Part shown: positions 1 to 8,276 of the stretch, piece by piece
Numbering within the stretch: the first letter of the stretch is position 1
Layout of the letters: each line of letters starts with the position of its first letter
Source of the DNA: Lichenihabitans sp033947565
Lineage (GTDB): Bacteria > Pseudomonadota > Alphaproteobacteria > Rhizobiales > Beijerinckiaceae
DNA: 64,000 bases
Assembly (NCBI RefSeq): GCF_033947565.1
Contig: NZ_JARPVX010000011.1
Location: 1 to 64,000, forward strand
Direction: 5' to 3'
Program-made: the position numbers and the translations under genes
Notes under the pieces: generated by a model
Database searches by the model: none
Told to the model about the DNA's origin: nothing
Seen by the model: only the letters and a program-made list of their open reading frames with translations

Positions 1-728
1 AATCCACCCCCTTGGCCCCAGCCGCCGCCCATCGGCGGGATGATCCAGGGTCCCCCGCCGCCACGTCCGCCGCGGTTGCGCGACGCGCGCCAGATCAGGA
101 AGATCACCAGCCCGAAGAACACCAGCGGCAGCACCTGGGCCAGCGGGCTCTCGGTCGTGGTCTGGTCTTCCCGCAGGGTGGGCCGCTTCTGCCAATCGCT
201 TGAATCGGTGCTCAGCACCGTGATGACGTCATCGGTGCCCCGTTCGATGCCGCCGGAAAAATCGCCGGTCTTGAAACGCGGCACCATGGCACTGGTGATG
301 ATGACCTTCGACAAGGCATCGGTCAGCGTGCCCTCGAGCCCGTAGCCGACCTCGATCCGCACCCGACGTTCCTTCGGTGCGACGAGCAGCAGCACGCCGT
401 TGTTGTTCTTGGCCTCGCCGAGCTTCCAGGCGCGGAACAAGCCATTGGCGTAAGGTTCGATCTCGACGCCGTCGAGGCTTGGCAGGGTGGCGACGACGAG
501 TTGGATGCCCGACTTGTCCTCGAGGCCTTTCAGCTTGTCGTCGAGCCGCTGCCGGGCCGCGGGGTCGATCACGTCCGCCCCGTCCACCACCCGGCCCGTC
601 AAGGCCGGATAGGCAGGATCGGCCGCCACCGCGCCGGCGCCCAGCAGCAGAAACAACAAGCCAAGGGTGGCGGCTGCCCAGCCGGGCAGGCGGCGTGTCG
701 AGGCCTGAAGGGCGGGGCGGGACGTCAT
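1..728 (-). CDS. TPM-domain (YgcG-like) membrane-associated protein, partial
   Basis: This reverse-strand gene starts at an ATG at 728 and runs off the left edge of the window, so its C-terminus is missing. The N-terminus is a signal peptide with a hydrophobic run of Leu and Ala ending near an Ala-Asp cleavage site. It is followed by a TPM domain (roughly residues 35-160), recognisable from LTGRVVD, an NNNGVLLL stretch and a GYGLEG motif. A single membrane helix follows (LPLVFFGLVIFLIW), then a Gly/Arg-rich tail with GGGWGQGGG, as is usual for YgcG-type proteins. It lies 16 bp downstream of a LemA-family lipoprotein gene. This pairing is widespread, and the two proteins are thought to act together at the membrane, but their biochemical role is not established. 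Confidence 0.9.
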   Translation of the reverse strand, partial: MTSRPALQASTRRLPGWAAATLGLLFLLLGAGAVAADPAYPALTGRVVDGADVIDPAARQRLDDKLKGLEDKSGIQLVVATLPSLDGVEIEPYANGLFRAWKLGEAKNNNGVLLLVAPKERRVRIEVGYGLEGTLTDALSKVIITSAMVPRFKTGDFSGGIERGTDDVITVLSTDSSDWQKRPTLREDQTTTESPLAQVLPLVFFGLVIFLIWRASRNRGGRGGGGPWIIPPMGGGWGQGGG

Positions 729-744
729 CGGTCGATCCGTCCGG

Positions 745-1344
745 TCAGAACTTCACCTCCGGTGCCTTGTCGGCGCCTTCCGTGGTGGCCGTGAAGGTCG
801 CCATCGGCTTGTTGTGGAACACGATCGTTTGCCAGATCACGTTCGGGAAGGTGCGCAGCGCCAGATTGTAGTCCTGCACCTGGCCGATGTAGTCGCGCCG
901 GGCCACCGCGATGCGGTTCTCGGTGCCCTCGAGCTGCGACTGCAAGGCGAGGAAGTTCTGGTTCGACTTGAGGTCGGGGTAGTTCTCGCTGACCGACAAC
1001 AAGCGCCCGAGGGCGCCGGACAACTGGTTCTGGGCATCCGTGAACTGCTTCAGCTTTTCGGGGTCGTCGAGGTTCGAGGCGTCGATCTTCACCGACGTGG
1101 CCTTGGCCCGGGCCTCGGTCACGGCCACCAGCACGTCCTTTTCCTGCTTGGCATAGCCCTGCACGGTGTTGACCAGGTTGGGGATCAGGTCGGCGCGGCG
1201 CTGATACTGGTTCTGCACCTCGGCCCAGGCAGCCTTGGCCGATTCTTCCTTGGTCGGAATGTTGTTGTAGCCGCAGCCGGCCACGCTCAGGCCAAGCGTC
1301 GCGGCCAGCGTCAGGCCGCGGGCGTGTTTCCAAAATTGCGTCAT
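745..1344 (-). CDS. LemA family lipoprotein
   Basis: The product is about 199 residues if it starts at the ATG at 1344, which has a GGGGA sequence just upstream. A TTG four codons earlier is the alternative start. The N-terminus is a lipoprotein signal with lipobox LSVAGC, which predicts lipidation of Cys24. The rest matches LemA: an NNIPTKEE segment, RRADLIPNLVNTVQGYAKQE in the first long helix, and an FNxxxxTFPNVI-like segment here reading LALRTFPNVIW. LemA proteins form alpha-helical bundles outside the cytoplasmic membrane, and no catalytic activity is known. The TPM-domain gene follows directly, which supports a two-gene operon. Confidence 0.93.
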   Translation of the reverse strand: MTQFWKHARGLTLAATLGLSVAGCGYNNIPTKEESAKAAWAEVQNQYQRRADLIPNLVNTVQGYAKQEKDVLVAVTEARAKATSVKIDASNLDDPEKLKQFTDAQNQLSGALGRLLSVSENYPDLKSNQNFLALQSQLEGTENRIAVARRDYIGQVQDYNLALRTFPNVIWQTIVFHNKPMATFTATTEGADKAPEVKF

Positions 1345-1390
1345 GCTGGTCCCCAAGGTGCTTTGGGCGCGGACAGGTCCGCGCCGCCGA

Positions 1391-1603
1391 TCAACGGTCG
1401 TCGAGCGTGAAGCCGATCTTCACCGTCACCTGGAAATGCGCCACCTTGCCGTTCTCGACATGGCCACGGGTCTCGACGACCTGGAACCAATGGATGTTGC
1501 GCAAGGTCTTGGCCGCGTCCTCGACCGCGTTCTTGATGGCCTGATCGACCCCATCCGGCGACGAGCCGACGACTTCGACGAGGCGGTAGGAATGTTCGGA
1601 CAT
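1391..1603 (-). CDS. dodecin family flavin-binding protein
   Basis: This is a 70-residue protein of standard dodecin length. It starts at ATG 1603 behind a good GAGGAAG ribosome binding site. The sequence shows the beta-alpha-beta-beta dodecin pattern, including VVGSSPDGVDQAI at the start of the helix, a conserved Trp (HWFQVVE) that stacks on the flavin ring, and a C-terminal strand HFQVTVKIGF. Dodecins assemble as hollow dodecamers that store or buffer riboflavin, FMN or related flavins in the cytoplasm. It stands alone between the LemA gene and a divergent helicase gene. A riboflavin biosynthesis operon lies about 44 kb away in the same window, but nothing links the two directly. Confidence 0.95.
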   Translation of the reverse strand: MSEHSYRLVEVVGSSPDGVDQAIKNAVEDAAKTLRNIHWFQVVETRGHVENGKVAHFQVTVKIGFTLDDR

Positions 1604-1852
1604 GGCTTCCTCTTGGATGGGACGCGTGGTGACGACCGCCGGACCCGTGCCGGTCGCATGCGCGCCGGAGGCTCCGGCAGCGTTGTTCTAGGGTCGACCA
1701 TCGTGATGGGAAGTGCAGCTGCGATCAAGCTTGCTGTCGTTGGGCTGGCGTCGCCGCGTCGCGGGCGCTAGATGTAAAGCCTCATTCACAGGCGTGCCGA
1801 GACGCCGCCCCGCGCCGCACCCCGTGCGCTCAAGATCCGAGACTGTTTCACC

Positions 1853-3577
1853 TTGCCTTTTCCGACCCTCAGCGCGCCGCTCGCGGACGCCCTTGCCGAG
1901 CGCGGCTACGCCGAGCCGACCGGCGTGCAGAGCGCCGTTCTCGACCCCGCGCTGGCGGGGCGCGACCTGCTGGTATCCGCCCAAACGGGGTCCGGCAAGA
2001 CGATCGCCTTCGGGCTTGCGATCCATGACGGCCTGCTCGGCACGCGCGAGCGTTTCGAGGCCGCGGCCGAGCCGCTCGCCCTGATCGTCGCCCCGACCCG
2101 CGAACTGGCCCTGCAGGTGCAGCGCGAGCTCGAATGGCTTTACGCCAAGACGGGCGCCGTGGTGACGTCCTGCGTCGGCGGCATGGATCCGCGGCGCGAG
2201 GCGCGGGCGCTCGATACCGGAGCCCATATCGTGGTCGGCACGCCGGGTCGGCTGCGCGACCATCTCGAGCGCGGACGCCTGAAGCTCGACAACCTGAAGG
2301 CCGTGGTGCTCGACGAGGCCGACGAGATGCTCGACATGGGGTTCCGCGAGGACCTCGAAGTGCTGCTCGACGCGACCCCGTCCGATCGCCGCACCCTGTT
2401 GTTCTCCGCCACTCTGCCGAAGGGCATCGCCCATCTGGCCAGCCGCTACCAGCGCAATGCCCAGCGGATCGCGGTGGCGGGGGCGGTCGGAGGCCACGCC
2501 GACATCGAATACCGGGCCGTGCGGGTGCAGGGCCACGAGATCGAGCACGCGGTGGTGAACCTGCTGCGCTACATGGATACACCGAGTGCCATCGTGTTCT
2601 GCAACACGCGTGAATCCGTGCGCCACCTGCATGCCGGCCTGTTGGAGCGTGGCTTCTCGGCCGTGGCGTTGTCGGGCGAACTCAGCCAAAGCGAGCGCAA
2701 CCATGCCTTGCAGGCGCTGCGGGACAAGCGCGCCCGCGTCTGCATCGCCACCGACGTGGCGGCGCGCGGCATCGACCTGCCGAACCTCGGGCTGGTGATC
2801 CACGCCGAATTGCCGAACGACGCCGAAGCCCTGCAGCATCGCAGCGGCCGCACCGGCCGCGCCGGCCGCAAGGGCACCAGCGTGCTGCTGGTGCCGCGGC
2901 AGCGGCTGCGCAAGGCGGAGGGCCTGCTGGCGGCGGCCGGCGTGCAGACGACCTGGTCGGGCCCGCCCACCGTCGAGGAGATCCGCGTTCTCGATCAACA
3001 GCGCCTGCTCGCCGATCCGTTGCTGACCGAGGCCGCGGCCGAAGAAGATGCCGAGCTCGTGGCCGAGCTGACGCGTGAGCGTTCGGCTGCCGACCTCGCG
3101 GCGGCGCTGCTCAAGCTGTACCGGTCGAACCTGCCCGTCGTCGAGGATGTCAGCGACCCAGGCTATCGCTCGGACACGCGGTCGCCCCGGCCCGATCGGC
3201 CGGAGCGGGGCGAGCGCGGCGCGTCCGGCCCGCGCGAGGGCGGCGACGGTGGTAGTGGCGTCTGGTTCCGTCTCGATACGGGTCGCGCCAACAATGCCGA
3301 TCCGCGCCGCTTGTTGCCCATGCTGTGCCGCCGCGGCGACATCACCCGGCAGGACATCGGCGCCATCCGGATCTTCGACCGCGAAACCAAGGTCGAGATC
3401 CATCCCGACAAAGCCGCTCATTTCGCCGAAGCCGTGCGGCGCACGAACGGGGCCGGCGCCGTGGCGATCGACCGGGTCGCCGAAGCGCCCGGCCCGGCCC
3501 GACGCGACGCCAAGGCGGGCGTCGAGCCCCGCAAACCGCGCAAACCCCATAAGCCGCGCACCGGCTCGGCCCACTGA
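1853..3577 (+). CDS. DEAD-box RNA helicase with DbpA-type C-terminal RNA-binding domain
   Basis: A 574-residue ATP-dependent RNA helicase. The helicase core carries a Q-motif glutamine near residue 26, motif I AQTGSGKT (residues 43-50), motif Ia PTRELA, a TPGR motif, the DEAD box in DEADEMLDMGF, motif III SATLP and motif VI HRSGRTGRAGR. After a charged Arg/Gly-rich linker at about residues 440-465, a domain resembling the DbpA RNA-binding domain spans about residues 467-530 (VWFRLDTGR to EIHPDKA). In DbpA this domain targets 23S rRNA, so a role in ribosome assembly is plausible. The start is a TTG with no strong ribosome binding site, so the exact N-terminus is uncertain. Confidence 0.94.
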   Translation: MPFPTLSAPLADALAERGYAEPTGVQSAVLDPALAGRDLLVSAQTGSGKTIAFGLAIHDGLLGTRERFEAAAEPLALIVAPTRELALQVQRELEWLYAKTGAVVTSCVGGMDPRREARALDTGAHIVVGTPGRLRDHLERGRLKLDNLKAVVLDEADEMLDMGFREDLEVLLDATPSDRRTLLFSATLPKGIAHLASRYQRNAQRIAVAGAVGGHADIEYRAVRVQGHEIEHAVVNLLRYMDTPSAIVFCNTRESVRHLHAGLLERGFSAVALSGELSQSERNHALQALRDKRARVCIATDVAARGIDLPNLGLVIHAELPNDAEALQHRSGRTGRAGRKGTSVLLVPRQRLRKAEGLLAAAGVQTTWSGPPTVEEIRVLDQQRLLADPLLTEAAAEEDAELVAELTRERSAADLAAALLKLYRSNLPVVEDVSDPGYRSDTRSPRPDRPERGERGASGPREGGDGGSGVWFRLDTGRANNADPRRLLPMLCRRGDITRQDIGAIRIFDRETKVEIHPDKAAHFAEAVRRTNGAGAVAIDRVAEAPGPARRDAKAGVEPRKPRKPHKPRTGSAH

Positions 3578-3677
3578 CAGGGCCGCTGCCAAGCACGCCG
3601 CGACGCCAACGCACCGCATTCCCGATCCCGTCTGAGCCGCTATGATGGCGGCCGGCGGCGTCGGACCGGGCTCGATC

Positions 3678-5207
3678 ATGCGTGTGTTGCGTTTCATCCT
3701 CGGCGATCAGCTGACCCACACCATTTCGGCGTTGCGGGACATCGGCCCCGACGATGTGGTGTTGATGGCCGAGGTGGCGGAAGAAGCGTCCTATGTGCCG
3801 CATCACCCGCAGAAGATCGCCTTCCTGTTCTCGGCCATGCGCCACTTCGCCGATGACCTGCGCGGGCGCGGCATCACGGTCGACTACGTGGAACTTCACG
3901 CCGATGGCAACACGGGTTCGCTGACGGGCGAGCTCCTGCGTGCCGTCAGGCGCCACGCCGCCGATGCGGTCGTCGCGACCGAGCCGGGTGAGTGGCGGGT
4001 CGAGGCCATGATGGGCACCTGGGCCGAGGCGGCGGGCGTGCCGGTGGAGATCCGCACCGACGACCGCTTCCTGTGTTCGAGGCCCCAGTTCGCGGCCTGG
4101 GCGGCTGACCGTGCGTCCCTGCGGCTCGAATGGTTCTACCGCGCCATGCGGGAGAAGACCGGCCTGCTGATGGAGGACGGCAAGCCGGCCGGCGGCCGCT
4201 GGAACTTCGATGCCGAGAACCGCAAGCCGCTGCCGGCCCGCCACACGGTGCCCGAGCGGCGCCGCTTCGTGCCCGACGCGCTGACGCGCGACGTGATCGA
4301 GCTGGTGCGTCGGCGGTTCGGCAACAATTTTGGCGATCTCGAGCCGTTTGGCTGGGCCGTGACCCGGGCCGAGGCGCTGCAAGCGCTGGCGGATTTCGTC
4401 ACCAACTTCCTGCCGTCCTTTGGCGACTACCAGGATGCCATGAAGACCGGCGAGGGGTTTCTCTACCACGGCGTGATCTCGCCCTACCTCAATGCCGGGC
4501 TGCTGACCGCCGAAGAGGTGTGCCAGGCCGCCGTCGCGGCCTATGCGGCCGATGCGGCGCCGCTCAACGCCGTCGAAGGATTCTTGCGGCAGGTCCTCGG
4601 CTGGCGCGAGTTCATCCGGGGCGTTTATTGGCTGAAGATGCCGGGTTACGAGAAAACCAATGCGCTCGGAGCCAGCCGCCCGCTGCCGGCCTTCTACTGG
4701 ACGGGCGACACCGACATGAACTGCTTACGCCAAGCGATCGGCGACACCCGCCGGCAGGCCTATGCGCACCACATCCAGCGGCTGATGGTGACGGGCAATT
4801 TCGCGTTGCTGGCGGGCGTCCGGCCGGCCGAGATCGAGGAATGGTACCTCGCGGTTTATGCCGATGCCTATGATTGGGTGGAACTGCCCAACGTGCACGG
4901 TATGGTGATGTTCGCCGATGGCGGCCTGATGAGCTCGAAGCCCTATGTGGCGGGCGGCAATTACATCGACCGCATGTCGGATTATTGCGATGCCTGTCGC
5001 TATGACGTGAAGCTGAAGAGCGGGGTGGGAGCCTGCCCGTTCAACTACCTTTACTGGGCCTTCCTGATCGACAATGCCCCGTCGCTGCAGGGCAACCACC
5101 GGCTCGGCAACCAATACCGCACCCTGGAGCGGTTCGGCCCCGAGCGCCGTGCCGCCCTGCAGGCGGAGGCGCATGCGTTTCTGGACGCCCTGCCGAGCGA
5201 CTATTGA
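3678..5207 (+). CDS. phrB: FeS-type photolyase / cryptochrome (PhrB-like)
   Basis: A 509-residue member of the FeS-BCP class of photolyases and cryptochromes, which carry FAD, an antenna lumazine and a [4Fe-4S] cluster. I chose the ATG at 3678 because the product then begins MRVLRFILGDQL, as in the family. The four cluster cysteines then fall at residues 349, 437, 440 and 453, one off the numbering I recall for Agrobacterium PhrB. The last three show the C-x2-C-x12-C spacing. Characterised relatives repair (6-4) photoproducts or act as blue-light regulators, and sequence alone does not separate these roles. A methyltransferase gene follows after 3 bp, suggesting cotranscription. An in-frame ATG at 3642 is a less likely start. 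Confidence 0.94.
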   Translation: MRVLRFILGDQLTHTISALRDIGPDDVVLMAEVAEEASYVPHHPQKIAFLFSAMRHFADDLRGRGITVDYVELHADGNTGSLTGELLRAVRRHAADAVVATEPGEWRVEAMMGTWAEAAGVPVEIRTDDRFLCSRPQFAAWAADRASLRLEWFYRAMREKTGLLMEDGKPAGGRWNFDAENRKPLPARHTVPERRRFVPDALTRDVIELVRRRFGNNFGDLEPFGWAVTRAEALQALADFVTNFLPSFGDYQDAMKTGEGFLYHGVISPYLNAGLLTAEEVCQAAVAAYAADAAPLNAVEGFLRQVLGWREFIRGVYWLKMPGYEKTNALGASRPLPAFYWTGDTDMNCLRQAIGDTRRQAYAHHIQRLMVTGNFALLAGVRPAEIEEWYLAVYADAYDWVELPNVHGMVMFADGGLMSSKPYVAGGNYIDRMSDYCDACRYDVKLKSGVGACPFNYLYWAFLIDNAPSLQGNHRLGNQYRTLERFGPERRAALQAEAHAFLDALPSDY

Positions 5208-5210
5208 GCC

Positions 5211-5894
5211 ATGCGGGGGTCGCGCCGCGTCTTTCATCTCGCGGCGGCCGAGCCTGGGCCGAGCCGCCTCGCGGCGCTGATCCAACGCCGCCTGCCGATC
5301 ACGGATGTGCCCTCGGTGCCGGAACTCCGCCTGCATCTCGCCGAGCCGCGCAGTGGGCTCGGGCGACTGCTGGCCCGCGACCCTGCTGCGGCGGCGCCCT
5401 ATTGGGCCCACGTGTGGAGCGGCGGCCTCGTGCTGGCGCGCTACCTGCTCGATCACCCCCCGCTCGTGGCGGGTCGCAGCGTGCTCGATCTCGGCGCCGG
5501 TTCCGGCCTCGTGGCCATCGCCGCCGCACGGGCCGGGGCGGAGGCGGTGCAGGCCGTCGAGGTCGACCCCTACGCGACCGAGGCCATCGCGCTGAATGCC
5601 GCGCTGAACGGGGTTTCGGTGGTGCCGCTTTGCGCCGACATCCTCGACGCCGCACCGCCCATGGTGGACGTGATCCTGGTGGGCGACCTGTTCTACGAGG
5701 CCGGGCTGGCGACCAGGGTGGCGGCCTTCCTGGATCGCTGCACTGCGGCGGGATGTCTGGTGCTGGTCGGCGACCCTGGGCGGGCGGCCCTGCCGCTCCA
5801 TCGCCTGGTGACCATCCATGCGGCGCCGGTGGCGGAATTCGGCTCGGGCCACGCGGCCATGCCGGCGCAGGTGTTCCGCTACGGCGCGTCGTGA
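5211..5894 (+). CDS. class I SAM-dependent methyltransferase (PrmA/ETFB-methyltransferase-like)
   Basis: A 227-residue Rossmann-fold methyltransferase. Motif I reads DLGAGSGLVAIAAA, an acidic residue ends strand 2 (VEVDPY), and a GDLFYE motif occupies the active-site position. This matches the D/E-x-x-Y/F signature of the group that includes lysine methyltransferases for electron-transfer flavoprotein beta subunit and, more distantly, ribosomal protein L11. The HVWSGGLVLARYLLDH segment before motif I is also typical. The substrate cannot be read from sequence; methylation of an ETF lysine is a reasonable guess from family resemblance. It begins 3 bp after the photolyase stop codon, so the two are probably cotranscribed. 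Confidence 0.85.
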   Translation: MRGSRRVFHLAAAEPGPSRLAALIQRRLPITDVPSVPELRLHLAEPRSGLGRLLARDPAAAAPYWAHVWSGGLVLARYLLDHPPLVAGRSVLDLGAGSGLVAIAAARAGAEAVQAVEVDPYATEAIALNAALNGVSVVPLCADILDAAPPMVDVILVGDLFYEAGLATRVAAFLDRCTAAGCLVLVGDPGRAALPLHRLVTIHAAPVAEFGSGHAAMPAQVFRYGAS

Positions 5895-5898
5895 CGGA

Positions 5899-6309
5899 TC
5901 ATCGGCCCCGGATGGTGCCGGTCGGCAACGTGACGCTGCCGGGCAGCGCCTCGGCATAATTGTCGGCGATCTCGCCGCAGAGCGCGTCGTGGTCGAAGCT
6001 GGCGCGGCGGGTCTGCACGTCATGCTCGAAGGCGGCCCGCTCAGAACCGCCCGGCAGGACCGACGTGGTGGACACACCCTGGCGAGCCAGGAAACCAAGC
6101 GCGATGCCGAAATTGACGGCCTCGCCGTGGCAAGCGCTGTCGATCAGGGTCAGATCGGCCATGACCTGCACGGCTGCCGCCACCTTCGTGGCGTCGGGTG
6201 CGGCATCCTCGGCCCAGGCCGAAGCGACGCCCAGACAGGTCAACGTCGCCCAGGCGAAGCAATGGATCAAAGAGGGGCGGCGCAAGGGCATCGGCAATCC
6301 ATCGGGCAC
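5899..6309 (-). CDS. hypothetical secreted protein
   Basis: A 136-residue protein I do not recognise. The N-terminus holds a hydrophobic signal segment (HCFAWATLTCLGVASAWA) with likely cleavage before EDAAPD. The mature part has two cysteines, one in DSACHGEAVN and one in ALCGEIADNY, which could form a disulfide in the periplasm. An in-frame ATG at 6291 is an alternative start, but the one at 6309 has the better upstream GGGGTG. It lies 22 bp downstream of the BTLCP protease gene on the same strand and may share its transcript. It is convergent with the methyltransferase gene, leaving only 4 bp between their stop codons. Confidence 0.75.
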   Translation of the reverse strand: MPDGLPMPLRRPSLIHCFAWATLTCLGVASAWAEDAAPDATKVAAAVQVMADLTLIDSACHGEAVNFGIALGFLARQGVSTTSVLPGGSERAAFEHDVQTRRASFDHDALCGEIADNYAEALPGSVTLPTGTIRGR

Positions 6310-6331
6310 CCCTGGGGTGCGCCGCCAACCC

Positions 6332-6943
6332 TTACTTCGCGGTAAACAGCGGCCCGGGTTCCGGGGTGCCGATCGACACCCAACGGTTCTGGTCCTCGCC
6401 GGACTGCCGCTTGATGAAGCGATAGCCCGTTTCGTCCCAGCGCATTACCTTGTCGGTCATGTTGTCGAGCACGAGGTCGCCCTTGCCGGTCTTCACGGTC
6501 AACACCGCATGGCCTTCGCCGGCATGGTCCTTGACCACGGTGACCAGCAGCGCCTGACGGGGCAGGCCGCGATCCATCAGCACCTTGCGCTTCATCAGCA
6601 CGTAGTCTTCGCAATCGCCCTTGCCGTCGAGCGGATAATCCCAGCGATCGACGACGCCCCAATGCTCCATGTCGGTCACCGACGTGACGCTGCTGTTGAC
6701 GCTGCGGTTCACCTGGTCGAGGTCGCGCAAGGTCGCGGCGGTCGGCGGGATGGTGACAGGCACCAAGGTCGGCCCATCGCATTCCCCGGCATAGCGATTG
6801 CAGAAATCCACCCAGCCGTAGGGCACGCTGGTGATCCCCGTCGTCTGCATGAAGGGCGTGCCGGCCTGGGCGGCGGCGAGGCCGCACGACAAGACCAGCG
6901 CCACCAGCGCCGCCGTCCAACCCTGCCAATGGGATCCGCTCAT
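6332..6943 (-). CDS. bacterial transglutaminase-like cysteine proteinase (BTLCP)
   Basis: A 203-residue secreted protein with an N-terminal signal peptide (LVALVLSCGLAAAQA). The expected catalytic triad of the BTLCP family is visible: Cys in GDCEDYV, His in GEGHAVLTV and Asp in LVLDN. A conserved YGWVDFCNRYAGEC segment near the N-terminus carries two cysteines. Relatives are periplasmic proteases; LapG, which releases large adhesins, is the best characterised, but this protein is closer to the simple alphaproteobacterial BTLCP group and no LapD partner or large adhesin is seen nearby. The promoter region upstream contains a 14-bp palindrome at 7002-7015. Confidence 0.92.
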   Translation of the reverse strand: MSGSHWQGWTAALVALVLSCGLAAAQAGTPFMQTTGITSVPYGWVDFCNRYAGECDGPTLVPVTIPPTAATLRDLDQVNRSVNSSVTSVTDMEHWGVVDRWDYPLDGKGDCEDYVLMKRKVLMDRGLPRQALLVTVVKDHAGEGHAVLTVKTGKGDLVLDNMTDKVMRWDETGYRFIKRQSGEDQNRWVSIGTPEPGPLFTAK

Positions 6944-7001
6944 CTCGGCCTCACTCCTGATGGCCGGATCGTGACAGGATGGGTTTGCGGGCCACGAAAG
7001 T

Positions 7002-7015
7002 AAAACGATCGTTTT
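7002..7015. promoter_or_regulatory. 14-bp perfect palindrome upstream of BTLCP gene
   Basis: The sequence AAAACGATCGTTTT is a perfect palindrome, and its flanks extend the symmetry imperfectly (GTA before it, TAC after two extra T). It lies about 60 bp upstream of the BTLCP start codon on the reverse strand, a plausible operator position. Alternatively it could act as a small terminator stem. No specific regulator is recognised. Confidence 0.4.
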
Positions 7016-7348
7016 TTACGGGCCCGTCTTTACGAAGACTACCGAAGCGTGAAGCCGCCGCGGCTGTGGTCAGCAGGGAAGCGAGCCAGTGCGCCACGTG
7101 TCCGATCCTCGCCTTGCAGCGGCATGGGCGCTGTTGCCCGCCGTAAGCATGAACGGAAGGTTAACACATTCGTTCCGACACGGGGCCGCCGCCCTGGCGA
7201 ATGGTTAACGGCGGCGCCTGCCGTCCAAAAAAAGCCGCGGACCGGCCATGATGCGCCGGGAGGCGCAGATCGACCCGATGCGGTCGGCAAACGCGGCCTT
7301 CAATGAATACTCTACGGCAGCACGGAGTATCTAAAAAGAATACGCCTC

Positions 7349-7360
7349 ACTATCGATAGT
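7349..7360. promoter_or_regulatory. 12-bp perfect palindrome upstream of barrel-protein gene
   Basis: ACTATCGATAGT is a perfect 12-bp palindrome in the AT-richer segment about 83 bp upstream of the ATG at 7443. A second inverted repeat (ATACTC/GAGTAT, 7307-7330) sits just upstream. Both are positioned like operators for a dimeric regulator, but no known consensus is recognised. Confidence 0.4.
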
Positions 7361-7442
7361 CGATGGCAAGCATGTTGCGTGATGTGCAAGATGTGATTTA
7401 GATTTCGCATGCCCCTTGCTGTTTCGAAGGCACTGCGATGTC

Positions 7443-8273
7443 ATGACGGTGGCGCTGACGCTGAATGCTGCCAAGTCGCGGGGCTGGGCCAGGGCGCTGA
7501 TCGCCTTGTTGATATTCTTGCGGCTCGCCGAATGCGCGTGGAGTGGCGCCTTCAACATCCCGGCCGGGCAGGGGCTCGCGATCTTTGACGCAACGTTCGA
7601 GGGCGGCAGCCGCTACTTCGATGGCCTCGGCCACATGGCGCCCGCCAACGCCTTCAAGCGGGGCGACGTTTCGGCCTATGTCGAATATGGCGTCACCGAT
7701 TGGCTGATGGCCGTGATCCGGCCCGATCTGACCGCGGTGTCGCTCGGCGGCAGCCCGGGTGGCCGCTACGCCGGCCTCGGCACCTCGGAAGCGGGCGCAC
7801 AGGTGCGGGTCGCCACCTTCGGGCCGGCTGTCCTGGCGGTTCAGGGTACGTTCCGGCTTCCCGGTTCGACCGATCGCCGCAACCCGGCGCTGTTGAACCA
7901 GACGTCGCATGACGCCGACCTGCGCGGGCTCTTCGGCTATGCGTTCGCGCTCGGCTCCTGGCCAGCCTTCCTTGACCTGCAGGGCGCCTACCGGTTCCGC
8001 GACGCGGGCGCACCCGACGAGGCCCATGCGGATGCGACCTTCGGGGTGCGGCCCTGGGCGGACCTGACCCTGATGCTGCAGGCCTTCAACACCACCGGCC
8101 TTTCGCGCGGCACGGCCTGGTTCCCGCGCCAGCGCTACACCCATGTGGTCGCGTCGGGCGTCTACGACCTCGACCCGTGGTGGTCGGTGCAACTCGGCCT
8201 GTTCACCACGGTGCTGGGGCGCCAGTCGCTGCAGGATCGTGGCGTCACCACCGCGGTGTGGCGTCGGTTCTGA
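7443..8273 (+). CDS. putative outer-membrane beta-barrel protein
   Basis: A 276-residue protein when started at the ATG at 7443; a TTG nine codons earlier is possible. The N-terminus carries a hydrophobic signal segment ending near AECAWSGAF. The mature part is rich in alternating aromatic and polar residues, with Gly-rich turns (SLGGSPGGRYAGLG) and repeated short amphipathic strands. It ends in Arg-Phe, and a terminal aromatic is typical of Bam-inserted outer-membrane proteins. I do not recognise a specific family, although the pattern resembles small barrel proteins of unknown function in Hyphomicrobiales. Its stop codon is 3 bp from that of the convergent phytochrome gene. Confidence 0.7.
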   Translation: MTVALTLNAAKSRGWARALIALLIFLRLAECAWSGAFNIPAGQGLAIFDATFEGGSRYFDGLGHMAPANAFKRGDVSAYVEYGVTDWLMAVIRPDLTAVSLGGSPGGRYAGLGTSEAGAQVRVATFGPAVLAVQGTFRLPGSTDRRNPALLNQTSHDADLRGLFGYAFALGSWPAFLDLQGAYRFRDAGAPDEAHADATFGVRPWADLTLMLQAFNTTGLSRGTAWFPRQRYTHVVASGVYDLDPWWSVQLGLFTTVLGRQSLQDRGVTTAVWRRF

Positions 8274-8276
8274 GCC

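Larger units (their letters stand above)
6944..7442. other. 499-bp intergenic region with palindromes and low-GC stretch
   Basis: This is the spacer between the divergently transcribed BTLCP gene and the barrel-protein gene. Short open frames on both strands show no protein-like character and I reject them. Base composition is markedly lower in GC at about 7300-7420 than elsewhere in the window. It contains perfect palindromes at 7002-7015 and 7349-7360, an inverted repeat ATACTC/GAGTAT at 7307-7330 and two GGTTAAC copies near 7165 and 7204. It probably holds promoters for both flanking genes. A small RNA is possible but not demonstrated. Confidence 0.6.

Noticed and set aside
1688..3697. Open frame of about 670 codons on the reverse strand
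   Set aside because: It is antisense to the DEAD-box helicase, whose motifs are complete.
7039..7306. Overlapping small open frames on both strands
   Set aside because: No ribosome binding sites, no hydrophobic or domain pattern, and each is about 85 codons within a regulatory spacer.
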